NCBI RefSeq assembly: GCF_004006395.2
Contig: NZ_CP029758.2
Coordinates: 2,852,001-2,916,000 of the forward strand
DNA from: Clostridium sp. AWRP
Lineage (GTDB): Bacteria > Bacillota > Clostridia > Clostridiales > Clostridiaceae
Direction: 5' to 3'
DNA: 64,000 bases
A program made the translations under genes and the position numbers. Shown one piece after another: positions 35,541 to 43,451 of the stretch (positions are counted from its first letter, which is position 1; the number at the start of each line of letters is the position of its first letter). The notes below the pieces were generated by a model. The model saw nothing but the letters and a program-made list of their open reading frames with translations. It did not search any database and was not told where the DNA came from.

Positions 35541-35584
35541 ATAATAGCAAACTTATTTAGTTTTGTCAAAACATTTGTAACAAA
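35541..35584 (-). promoter_or_regulatory. Promoter of the malic enzyme-citrate lyase operon
   Basis: On the minus strand TTGACA (35569-35564) and TATTAT (35546-35541) are 17 bases apart, the same elements as in the GntR gene promoter. The small palindrome TTTGTAACAAA (35574-35584) lies just upstream of -35 and could be a regulator site. Confidence 0.7.
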
Positions 35585-35687
35585 ACTAAACATTTATTTA
35601 AATAAATTCTTGCATTTTTCTTCTTATAATCGTATTCAGGCTTTAAAATAGTCTTATAGTCTTCTTTTTAGAAACATTTCTTTCAAC

Positions 35688-35710
35688 AAATGTTAAGTAT
35701 ATTAACATTT
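35688..35710. promoter_or_regulatory. AAATGTTAA palindrome upstream of the citrate lyase operon
   Basis: AAATGTTAA-GTATA-TTAACATTT is perfect and shares its core with the inverted repeat at 29715-29758. It sits about 120 bases upstream of the operon's -35 and downstream of citG. The rest of the 442-base gap (35404-35845) holds the promoter, ribosome site and citG terminator. Confidence 0.5.
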
Positions 35711-35794
35711 ATTAATATATGTTTTAACATTAAATTCCAGTATGGAAGTAATAAAAATACTCCTATTTTTATAAAAATTTTATATAAAAACAAA

Positions 35795-35835
35795 TAAGGT
35801 AGCTGCATAAAACATAAATTTATGCAGCTACCTTA
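35795..35835 (-). terminator. Terminator of citG
   Basis: A perfect 15-bp stem TAAGGTAGCTGCATA/TATGCAGCTACCTTA is followed on the minus strand by a T-rich run. It starts 11 bases after the citG stop. Confidence 0.85.
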
Positions 35836-35845
35836 TCACTTACTT

Positions 35846-36718
35846 CTATAAACTTTTCATATATTCTTCTACTAAATATAAAAACACAGTTACCCCTAAT
35901 AAATCTGCACTTCCTCCTGGGCTTACGTTTTTCTCTATGAATTCATTGCAGAGATCATTTATTTTTTTTCTTCCTTCACTAATCCTCATTCCTCCAGCTG
36001 AAAGTACTTCCCTAGCTTTTTCTTTAACTTCCTCTAAAACTTCAGGCGAATGCCTGTATATTATAGTTGAATCATCACAAATTTGCATTATTCCAATAAG
36101 AGTATGTACCAATCTATCATTAGTATTTAAATCCACATTTTTCTTATAAAAATCCAGGGAAAAATCAAAAACTGTAGGTAATCCTCTCTCTACTTCTCCC
36201 CGTACACCTTCTGTTTTATATTTAATAAATAATTTTTCTCCATGACTTAAATTTGTACTATCTTTTAAAGTAAAAAGTTCCTTTGAAACTATACCCTTTG
36301 TCATTTGTTTTATAATGCTTCTAATTTTACCAAATTTTTTCCCCTCATAAATGGCTTTTCCTACAGCTGCACAGGTAACACCCATTAAAAATAGCATTCC
36401 TTTGTGGGTATTAACTTCTTTTGTCTTAATAAACATATCTTTTTCAGCTTCCATTCCTAAATTTCTAATACTATTAAATAGTTCTTTATAGGATTTATCT
36501 GAAAGTCCTTCTTGAACAAACATAGTCATATATCTGCTTAAAACAGAAGTGCTGTCTATAAAAGTAAAAAAGTTCATATCCTTATGAGCACCACAGGACA
36601 CAGGTGACACCAGACCAGGACTAGGGTAACAAGAAACTTCATAAATCATAGCTTGTACTGCGAAACCTCCAATTATCATAGAAATTTCGTTTATCTGAAA
36701 CATCTTTTCATTTTTCAT
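35846..36718 (-). CDS. citG: Triphosphoribosyl-dephospho-CoA synthase
   Basis: The 290-residue CitG/MdcB family protein (PSPGLVSPVSCGAHKDMNFF, NTHKGMLFLMGVTCAAVGKA, TDRLVHTLIGIM-like NDRLVHTLIGIMQICDD, SPGGSADLLGVTVFLYLVEE) makes the prosthetic-group precursor from dephospho-CoA and ATP for CitX. It is transcribed separately, upstream of the citrate lyase operon. It completes the full set of maturation genes. Confidence 0.94.
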   Translation of the reverse strand: MKNEKMFQINEISMIIGGFAVQAMIYEVSCYPSPGLVSPVSCGAHKDMNFFTFIDSTSVLSRYMTMFVQEGLSDKSYKELFNSIRNLGMEAEKDMFIKTKEVNTHKGMLFLMGVTCAAVGKAIYEGKKFGKIRSIIKQMTKGIVSKELFTLKDSTNLSHGEKLFIKYKTEGVRGEVERGLPTVFDFSLDFYKKNVDLNTNDRLVHTLIGIMQICDDSTIIYRHSPEVLEEVKEKAREVLSAGGMRISEGRKKINDLCNEFIEKNVSPGGSADLLGVTVFLYLVEEYMKSL

Positions 36719-36940
36719 TTTGTTTTCTCCATATATTATTTTTATCCTATAGCTAATATATATAACTTTTTTAACCGTACAAAATACGAAATATATTTTA
36801 TCATAGTTACAGATAAAATGCTATAAGACCTATACTTCTAAAAGTTTACACTGTTTCAAAAATTGTGGTTTACAATCACACATATTTTTGAAATTCATAT
36901 ATTATATAGAAGTACTTTACAATATTGGAGGAACTATTAT

Positions 36941-37813
36941 ATGCATTCAAATCACATTAGATGCAAATTCCCGCGCTTTTTTCCACCTCAACACCAGCCA
37001 CATCAACCTGGTATTGAATATATTATGACACCTAGACCAATTTTCGAACCACCATTATGTGCACAATATCAAACAGGAAAAAGATTATTAAACAAAGTAG
37101 CTTTAATAACAGGAGGAGACAGCGGCATCGGGCGTGCTGTAGCATGTGCTTATGCAAAAGAAGGGGCTGATATTGCCATTGTCTATCTAAATGAACATGT
37201 GGATGCAGAAGAAACAAAATCTAAAATAGAAAAATTGGGGCGAAGATGTTTAACCATTCCAATCAACATAGGGGTCGAAGAAAATAGTAAAATTATAATT
37301 CAAGAAGTTATAAATCATTTTGGTAAATTAGATATTCTTGTAAATAATGCTGCAGTACTTTATTACAATAATTCTATAGAAGAAGTATCTAGCAAGCAAT
37401 TAGAGTGGACTTTTCGTATAAATGTATTTTCCTATTTTTATTTAACCAAAGCAGCTTTACCTTATATGAAACCAGGCAGTTCTATCATCAATACTTCTTC
37501 ACTAGTTGCTTTCAATCCTCCTTATGGAATATCCCTAGAATATGAGGCTTCAAAAGCTGCTGTTGCCAATTTCACTATAAATTTAGCCCGCAGTTTAATT
37601 TCAAAAGGTATACGTGTAAATGGTGTAGCCCCAGGTGAAACCTGGACACCTCTAATTCCAGCAGGATTACCTGCAGATAAAGTTGCCGTTTGGGGTTCAA
37701 AAACACCAATGGGAAGAGCTGCCCAGCCATTTGAAGTTGCTCCAGCCTATGTATTCTTAGCTTCCAACGAATCAAGTTATATGTCAGGACAAACAATCCA
37801 TATGTATTCTTAA
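36941..37813 (+). CDS. Short-chain dehydrogenase/reductase (YhdF/YdaD-like)
   Basis: The 290-residue SDR has a 40-residue N-terminal extension typical of the general-stress YhdF/YdaD group. Then come the NAD(P) motif ALITGGDSGIGRAVA, LVNNAAVLY, the catalytic Ser in INTSSLVA, and YEASKAA with Tyr and Lys. PxRxxQPxExAPAYVFLAS-like APAYVFLASNESSYMSG closes the fold. The substrate is unknown. ATG 36941 follows GGAGG at 9 bases; the longer open frame has no ribosome site. Confidence 0.9.
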   Translation: MHSNHIRCKFPRFFPPQHQPHQPGIEYIMTPRPIFEPPLCAQYQTGKRLLNKVALITGGDSGIGRAVACAYAKEGADIAIVYLNEHVDAEETKSKIEKLGRRCLTIPINIGVEENSKIIIQEVINHFGKLDILVNNAAVLYYNNSIEEVSSKQLEWTFRINVFSYFYLTKAALPYMKPGSSIINTSSLVAFNPPYGISLEYEASKAAVANFTINLARSLISKGIRVNGVAPGETWTPLIPAGLPADKVAVWGSKTPMGRAAQPFEVAPAYVFLASNESSYMSGQTIHMYS

Positions 37814-37820
37814 CAAAGTT

Positions 37821-37870
37821 AATAAAATCACAGTTTTAGGATATTATATTTCTAAGACTGTGATTTTATT
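37821..37870. terminator. Bidirectional terminator between SDR and thiY
   Basis: AATAAAATCACAGTTTTAG (37821-37839) pairs with CTAAGACTGTGATTTTATT (37852-37870) with one mismatch. Both adjoining genes converge on it. Confidence 0.8.
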
Positions 37871-37874
37871 AATC

Positions 37875-38900
37875 TTACTTACTATTGTCCAAAATATTTA
37901 CATAAAGATCTTCTGGTTTTATATCTTTCTTTAAAAGTCCTTGTTTTTTTAACCAATCTATATTGTTCTGCCAAACACTTTTATCCTGATTCAAGAAAGG
38001 CTCACCATTTGACTCCATCTTAGGAAGAAGTATATTCATACTTTTTTCCTCTACTGCTTGTACTAGAGGGAAGCTATCCTTTTTTTGGTTGTCCATAAGT
38101 ATTTTTAAAGCTGCCTTAGGATTTTTCTTAGTATATTCGAATCCCTTTTGAGATGCCTTCATAAACTTTTTAAGTACTTCAGGTTTTTCCTTAAGAGTTT
38201 TGTCACTAGTTACAAATACTTCTTCATAATAATTTGGCACTCCATACTTTGCAGGATCAAAATAATTTACAGGATGTCCTTCATTTTGAAGTACTGGAAC
38301 CTCATGATTTATAAGTCCTCCTGTAGTTGCATCTACTTTTTTAGTTACCATAGAAGATAATAAATCAAATCCTACATCAACCATTTTAACAGAATTTGGA
38401 TCTCCACCTTCTTTTTTTACCATAGTTTTTACATATTGAACATTTAAAGAATTCCCCGAATAACCTACAGTCTTTCCTTGAAGATCTTTCGGTGAATTTA
38501 TATTTTTTTCCTTTAAAGCTATTATTACATTAAGCGGTGTATGTACAATAGCTCCTATAGATTTTACAGGAACACCCTGATTTGCTCTTGCAATTACAAT
38601 ATCCGGTTGATAGTATATTCCAATAGTAGCTTTTCCCGCTGCTGGAAGTGAAAGGGGATCTGTAGTATCTGATGGAAATTTAATGTTTACATTAAGTCCT
38701 TCTTCCTTATAATATCCATTTTTAATAGCAGCATATATAAAACTGTGTATTGCATTTGGATACCAATCAAGTACTAAATCCACATTTTCTAACTTGCCAT
38801 CCTTACCTTTCGATGAATCACTACTATTTCCACATCCTACTAACATAACAGCTATCAATAAGAATGCCATTACAAAAGATAAATATTTATTTTTTTTCAT
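37875..38900 (-). CDS. thiY: ABC transporter substrate-binding lipoprotein for a thiamine pyrimidine precursor
   Basis: The 341-residue NMT1/THI5-like binding protein has a signal peptide with lipobox VMLVGCGNS (Cys about 23). DLVLDWYPNAIHSFIYAAIK is the pyrimidine-site segment shared with ThiY and THI5 proteins. It is the last gene of a TPP-riboswitch operon with tenA, so it likely binds a formyl- or aminomethyl-pyrimidine from thiamine breakdown. It overlaps thiX by 4 bases. Confidence 0.9.
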   Translation of the reverse strand: MKKNKYLSFVMAFLLIAVMLVGCGNSSDSSKGKDGKLENVDLVLDWYPNAIHSFIYAAIKNGYYKEEGLNVNIKFPSDTTDPLSLPAAGKATIGIYYQPDIVIARANQGVPVKSIGAIVHTPLNVIIALKEKNINSPKDLQGKTVGYSGNSLNVQYVKTMVKKEGGDPNSVKMVDVGFDLLSSMVTKKVDATTGGLINHEVPVLQNEGHPVNYFDPAKYGVPNYYEEVFVTSDKTLKEKPEVLKKFMKASQKGFEYTKKNPKAALKILMDNQKKDSFPLVQAVEEKSMNILLPKMESNGEPFLNQDKSVWQNNIDWLKKQGLLKKDIKPEDLYVNILDNSK

Positions 38901-39640
38901 ACTTCATTCCTCCATTTTACTATTTTGTTTTCTAAAACATTTAATATTTCCACTAAAATTAGAGCAGCTAGTGATAATATGACAATAGGTGCAAACACTC
39001 CTGCCCCATCCATTTGTGTCATCATTCTCTTACTAAAATATCCAAGGCCTGCTTCTGCTCCAAGCCACTCACTTACAGCTGCCCCCACTACACTTAAAGG
39101 TACTGCCATTTTAAGTGCAGAAAAAAAGTAAGGGAGTGAAGCCGGAAACTTTAACTTCATAAATATATCTTTTTTGCTAGCACCATAGGTAATTAAAAGT
39201 TCTTCCATATCTTTTCTTGTAGAACGAAGTCCGTCATATACATTTATAGTTATAGGGAAAAATGTTATAAGTACCGTTACAAGTACCTTACTCCATATAC
39301 CGTATCCAAACCAAAGTATGAATATAGGTGCAAGTGCAGTAATTGGAACTGTTTGGGTTACAATTACAATTGGATAGAGAGCTCTTTGTATTCTTTCACT
39401 TATATTCATAGCCACAGCAATCACTACCCCAAGCACTATAGATATAAAAAGTCCCTCAATAGTAATCAAAAGAGTAGCAGGAAGATGTACTAAAAATAAA
39501 ACATCTTTAAGTTCCCATATTTTTTCTAAAATGGCAGTAGGAGAAGGCAGTATATACATTGCATCTATATACATTGCTAGAGCCTGCCATATTGCAAAAA
39601 ACAATACAGCAACTATTATGGATGATCTATACCTTTTCAC
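38897..39640 (-). CDS. thiX: ABC transporter permease for thiamine pyrimidine precursor
   Basis: The 247-residue BPD-type permease has about six membrane helices and the EAA loop LITYGASKKDIFMKLKFPAS. It belongs to the SsuC/ThiX group. It overlaps thiZ and thiY by four bases at each end, so the three are translated together. Confidence 0.9.
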   Translation of the reverse strand: MKRYRSSIIVAVLFFAIWQALAMYIDAMYILPSPTAILEKIWELKDVLFLVHLPATLLITIEGLFISIVLGVVIAVAMNISERIQRALYPIVIVTQTVPITALAPIFILWFGYGIWSKVLVTVLITFFPITINVYDGLRSTRKDMEELLITYGASKKDIFMKLKFPASLPYFFSALKMAVPLSVVGAAVSEWLGAEAGLGYFSKRMMTQMDGAGVFAPIVILSLAALILVEILNVLENKIVKWRNEV

Positions 39641-40389
39641 AGCTTAACCCCCTTTTTTAGTTCACTTATAAGTTCCTCTTTTATCTTTAATATAGGAGGT
39701 GTATCTATCATACTTCTAGTCCTTGGATAGTTGAGAGGCACTTTTATTTCTTTAAATTTTCTTATTGGAGTTTCTGATGTAACAAATATCTTAGTTGATA
39801 AAAAAAGAGCTTCTTCTACATCATGGGTTATAAATAATATAGTTTTATCTAAAGCTAGCCATTTATCAATGAGCCATTCCTGCATAGAAACTCTTGTTAT
39901 AGCATCTAATGCACTAAACGGTTCATCCAAAAGCAGCACCTCTGCTCCCGTAAGCAGAGTTCTTGCAAAAGACGCCCTTTGCCGCATACCTCCTGATAAA
40001 TCCTTTGGATATTTATTTTTATATTTTTCAAGTCCAAAATCTGTTAGCATTTTTTCTGCCTGAACCTGTGCCTTTTTTAAATTTTCACCTTTAACTTCAA
40101 GGGGAAGATATACATTTTGAAGTATAGTTCGCCAGGGTATAAGGAGATCATTTTGCGGCATGTATCCTATGTAACCTTTTAAATCATTTATATTTTTATC
40201 TTTTAAAATTATATCTCCCCCAAAAGCCTTTTCCAGCTTACAAATAAGTCTAAATACAGTACTTTTTCCACATCCGCTGGGACCTACTATACTTATAAAT
40301 TCCCCTTTACCTACATCAAAATCGAGATTTTTTATAATAAAATCAGGATCTTCCTCGTATTTGAAACTTACATTTTTAAATTTCAGCAT
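39637..40389 (-). CDS. thiZ: ABC transporter ATP-binding protein for thiamine pyrimidine precursor
   Basis: The 250-residue ATPase shows Walker A GPSGCGKSTVF, signature LSGGMRQRASFARTL, Walker B VLLLDEPFSALD and the switch His in FITHDVEEA. It energises ThiX. ATG 40389 is 4 bases after the tenA stop and is preferred over the longer frame inside tenA. Confidence 0.92.
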   Translation of the reverse strand: MLKFKNVSFKYEEDPDFIIKNLDFDVGKGEFISIVGPSGCGKSTVFRLICKLEKAFGGDIILKDKNINDLKGYIGYMPQNDLLIPWRTILQNVYLPLEVKGENLKKAQVQAEKMLTDFGLEKYKNKYPKDLSGGMRQRASFARTLLTGAEVLLLDEPFSALDAITRVSMQEWLIDKWLALDKTILFITHDVEEALFLSTKIFVTSETPIRKFKEIKVPLNYPRTRSMIDTPPILKIKEELISELKKGVKL

Positions 40390-40393
40390 GATT

Positions 40394-41053
40394 TCACATC
40401 CCCTTGTTATAAGCCATGTCCCAGAACATATATTCATACTTGCTTGTATTTATAAATATTTCCTTTAACCTGCTAAATTTCTTTTTCGATATATTTTCTG
40501 TCAAATAATCTAACAAATCTATCACCCACCTAGTCTCCTTTTCATAATCACTAGATATATATCCTTTTATCCACTGTCCATAAAACTCATTGTCCAGTGC
40601 CCCATCTATTTTACTCAATTTTTTACCAATTAAATAATAACTCCACATACAAGCTAAAAGAGAAGTAGTTAAATCCATTAAATCTCCCATTTGAGCCACA
40701 GACAGCATATAGCTTGTATATGAAATATTTTCAATAGAAGCTTTAGCATTTTCTATTTCTTCTTTTTTAATGCCTATTTTTTTCATATAATGCCTATGAA
40801 TATTCATTTCTCCATTTAATATATTGTCCACCATCTTTGAGAATCCCTGCATTATACTTTCTTCACTGGATTTTACCACCCCTAAGGCATACACTTTTGC
40901 ATAATCCAAAAGATATATGTAATCTTGAATCATATAAAACTTGAATCTATCTATTTCCAAGTTTCCCTTTCCTATTTGCTTTACAAATGGATGTTCATAG
41001 TAAGAATCCCATATATCTTTTACACTTTCGTATAATTTCATAGACGTTTTCAT
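40394..41053 (-). CDS. tenA: Thiaminase II / aminopyrimidine aminohydrolase
   Basis: The 219-residue TenA protein keeps the catalytic Cys135 in LLACMWSYY and Glu207 in KYEYMFWDMAY, the positions known from Bacillus TenA. It hydrolyses aminomethylpyrimidine to HMP in thiamine salvage. It is first gene behind a TPP riboswitch and terminator, followed by the thiZXY transporter, which would import its substrate. Confidence 0.94.
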   Translation of the reverse strand: MKTSMKLYESVKDIWDSYYEHPFVKQIGKGNLEIDRFKFYMIQDYIYLLDYAKVYALGVVKSSEESIMQGFSKMVDNILNGEMNIHRHYMKKIGIKKEEIENAKASIENISYTSYMLSVAQMGDLMDLTTSLLACMWSYYLIGKKLSKIDGALDNEFYGQWIKGYISSDYEKETRWVIDLLDYLTENISKKKFSRLKEIFINTSKYEYMFWDMAYNKGM

Positions 41054-41102
41054 AATAAATTACTCCTTTTTCATCTGACATACACATTATTAATTAAAAA
41101 TA

Positions 41103-41136
41103 AAAGGTACAAACCTCTTAGGAAGCTTGTACCTTT
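41103..41136 (-). terminator. Riboswitch-controlled terminator of tenA-thiZXY
   Basis: On the minus strand AAAGGTACAA and TTGTACCTTT form a 10-bp stem followed by a U-rich run before tenA. The loop contains CTTCCTA, complementary to TAGGAAG at the 3' edge of the TPP riboswitch. This gives a plausible antiterminator when TPP is absent. Confidence 0.8.
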
Positions 41137-41155
41137 ATTTATCAATTACATAAAA

Positions 41156-41247
41156 ACCTCTTCCTACGCTGGCATTAACCAGATCAGGTATAGGGTCTAA
41201 GAATTATATTCTTACTCTCAGCCGGTAACACCAGCCCCCCTGGGATA
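41156..41247 (-). ncRNA. TPP riboswitch (THI element)
   Basis: Read on the minus strand, the sequence has GGGGGGCTGGTG, then GGCTGAGAG, ACCCTATACCTGATCTGG and TTAATGCCAGCGTAGGAAG. These are the conserved P2-P5 segments and the CUGAGA and ACCUGAU signatures of the thiamine pyrophosphate riboswitch. It lies about 100 bases upstream of tenA and should repress the operon when TPP is plentiful. The gap from 41248 to 41482 holds an imperfect hairpin near 41389-41438, which may terminate tspO. Confidence 0.96.
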
Positions 41248-41482
41248 CTAATTTTATTTAATTTTTACATTATCTATCCAATTTCTATGTTACTACAATA
41301 ACAAAAATTGGTCAACATGCTAAAAAGGCAAATTTAAACACATATTATATCAAAGTTTAATTCTTTTATACATATCTTTAAAAACAAAAATTCACTTCTG
41401 AACGTAAAATAGTTAATTTTAACATTCAAGAGTGAATATGCAAAATCTCAAATATTCTCACAACAATACCTAATTATATATG

Positions 41483-41983
41483 TCATTTATTTAGCATCCA
41501 TATTGCATAATTTAATATGCCTGCAAATGACACCCAAAGTATGTATGGTATCATTAAATAAGCTGCTGTTTTATCAATTTTACTAAACTCAAAAGTCGTC
41601 ATTAAAATAAATACTAACAAAATCATCAGTTCTAGAAAAGCTAAACCATATAACTGAAATCTAAAAAATATAATTGTCCACATAAAATTTAATACCAGTT
41701 GGACAACATACAGCGCCAGCACCCTCTTAACATCTTCTCCCTGCTTTCCTTTAATCCATATTCTATATGCAGCTGTACCCATAAGAAAAAATAAAATAAT
41801 CCACACTATAGGAAATATCCAGCCAGGCGGTGAAAACACAGGTTTAACAAGCTGACTGTACATTTCTCGGTTAGACATTCCTAGAAAAGCACTAATAGCT
41901 CCGACTCCTTCTGCAATTACAATACTTATAATAAGTTTTCCAATATGCTTTTCTCCATTTACCTTAAATACGTTACAAAACAT
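41483..41983 (-). CDS. TspO/MBR family membrane protein
   Basis: The 166-residue protein has five membrane helices and the TspO signatures (KPVFSPPGWIFPIVWIILFF, GTAAYRIW, LNFMWTIIFFRFQ, LMIPYILWVSFAGILNYAIW). Family members bind tetrapyrroles or sterols and act in stress responses; the ligand here is unknown. AGGAGGTGAATTT precedes the ATG. It is divergent from the LysR gene. Confidence 0.92.
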   Translation of the reverse strand: MFCNVFKVNGEKHIGKLIISIVIAEGVGAISAFLGMSNREMYSQLVKPVFSPPGWIFPIVWIILFFLMGTAAYRIWIKGKQGEDVKRVLALYVVQLVLNFMWTIIFFRFQLYGLAFLELMILLVFILMTTFEFSKIDKTAAYLMIPYILWVSFAGILNYAIWMLNK

Positions 41984-42138
41984 AAATTCACCTCCTACTG
42001 CTATTATATTTTAAAGGAAAGACTTTTATTCTGAAAATATAATATCTATTAATCGAAAGAATCCTATGCAAAAATGATGCTTGTAATCAATTTCAAGTTA
42101 TTATATAATTAATTAAAAAACAGAATAGGTGAGGTAAA

Positions 42139-43041
42139 ATGACAGAAGAACAATTAAAATATTTTATAACTGTAGTAGATACTGGCAGTTATATGGAAAC
42201 TGCCTTAGAGCTAAATATTGCTCAATCTTCTGTTAGTAAACAAATACAAGCATTAGAACGTGAATTAGGTGTTCAACTCTTTAATCGTAAACATAGACGT
42301 GTAAAATTAACTATTGAAGGGAAACGATTATTACCCCAAGCTAGGCATACATTAGACGAGATTTATCGTTTAACATATATGTCCAAAAAACTACAGCCTG
42401 GTTATAAAGATAGAATAACAGTACTGTCTTTGCCTATTATCGGTAATTTTAATTTATATATTCCAATGAGTCGCTTTGAACTAGAGAATCCTTCTTTTCT
42501 AATCAATCTAGTAGAACTAGAAGAACCACGACTATTTCATAGATTGCAAAATAATAGTTTTGATATAGCACTAACTTATTGGTATGGAGAAAATCCAGAT
42601 AATAGTAAAATTCTTTTTATTCCTGCTGCTGAAGATGAACTTGTTTTAGCTGTTCACAAAGATACTCCTTTAGCAAAATTACATTTTATTTTTCCAGAAC
42701 AATTAAAAAATTCTTCTCTTATGTTAATGGAACCCTATACATGTATATCTAACTTATGTATGGCTTTTTTTGAACAACATGATATTGCTCCAGATATTAT
42801 ATTTAGAGGAAGACCTGAAACTATTTTGAGTGGTGTAGAAGCTAACTATGGTGCTGCTTTAACAACACGTAAACTAGCAAGTAATTCATCATTTAATAAT
42901 GTTGTTTTAATACCATTTTCACCTAGTATTTCAATTACACTAGGTGCATTTATTAATAAACATAGTCAAAAGAATCCTAAGATTAACGAACTAGTCAATA
43001 TGTTAATAGCTAAAATGGCAAATAACAAAAATAAATCTTAG
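42139..43041 (+). CDS. LysR-family transcriptional regulator
   Basis: The 300-residue protein has a LysR winged helix (EEQLKYFITVVDTGSYMETA, LNIAQSSVSKQIQALERELG, LFNRKHRRVKLTIEG) and a type 2 periplasmic-binding-like effector domain. It lies 410 bases upstream of the molybdoenzyme operon on the same strand, with its own terminator between. It is the probable regulator of that operon, in which case the effector could be the enzyme's substrate. Confidence 0.9.
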   Translation: MTEEQLKYFITVVDTGSYMETALELNIAQSSVSKQIQALERELGVQLFNRKHRRVKLTIEGKRLLPQARHTLDEIYRLTYMSKKLQPGYKDRITVLSLPIIGNFNLYIPMSRFELENPSFLINLVELEEPRLFHRLQNNSFDIALTYWYGENPDNSKILFIPAAEDELVLAVHKDTPLAKLHFIFPEQLKNSSLMLMEPYTCISNLCMAFFEQHDIAPDIIFRGRPETILSGVEANYGAALTTRKLASNSSFNNVVLIPFSPSISITLGAFINKHSQKNPKINELVNMLIAKMANNKNKS

Positions 43042-43146
43042 AAGTTCTCTATAAAATCCTGTGTCCTCCCTGATGCATATTATTAATCATATCTAAATTG
43101 GAGTTAAATAATTTATACACAATCTAAAATTTAATTGCACTCTCCA

Positions 43147-43192
43147 TAACAGCAAGTTTAAATATCAAAAATAGCAAATGAACTTGCTGTTA
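43147..43192 (+). terminator. Terminator after the LysR gene
   Basis: TAACAGCAAGTT (43147-43158) pairs perfectly with AACTTGCTGTTA (43181-43192), followed by CTTTATTC. Confidence 0.65.
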
Positions 43193-43361
43193 CTTTATTC
43201 AAATCCAATATGAGTTCCGTTCAGTGATTTCCTTTATTTTACAGCAAACCATTTTACATGAATTACCTGTACAATACAGTTAAGAAAAATATGAACTATA
43301 AAGTCAATTATTCATTTTTGGAATAAGCAATCAGCTTTTTTTGAATTGGAAAGCTAGTATA

Positions 43362-43423
43362 TAAGATGGTATCTTAAAATTAGATAATTAATTTATTCAC
43401 AAAATATGCACATAATTATCTAA
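43362..43423 (+). promoter_or_regulatory. Two inverted repeats in the leader of the molybdoenzyme operon
   Basis: TAAGAT-GGT-ATCTTA (43362-43376) resembles a LysR recognition dyad. Just downstream TTAGATAATTA (43380-43390) and TAATTATCTAA (43413-43423) are perfect inverted copies. Both lie within 90 bases of the first gene's start and are candidate sites for the LysR protein upstream. The rest of the 410-base gap (43042-43451) shows only the LysR terminator. Confidence 0.5.
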
Positions 43424-43451
43424 GCCTATTAGTAGTAAAGGAGGTAAACAA

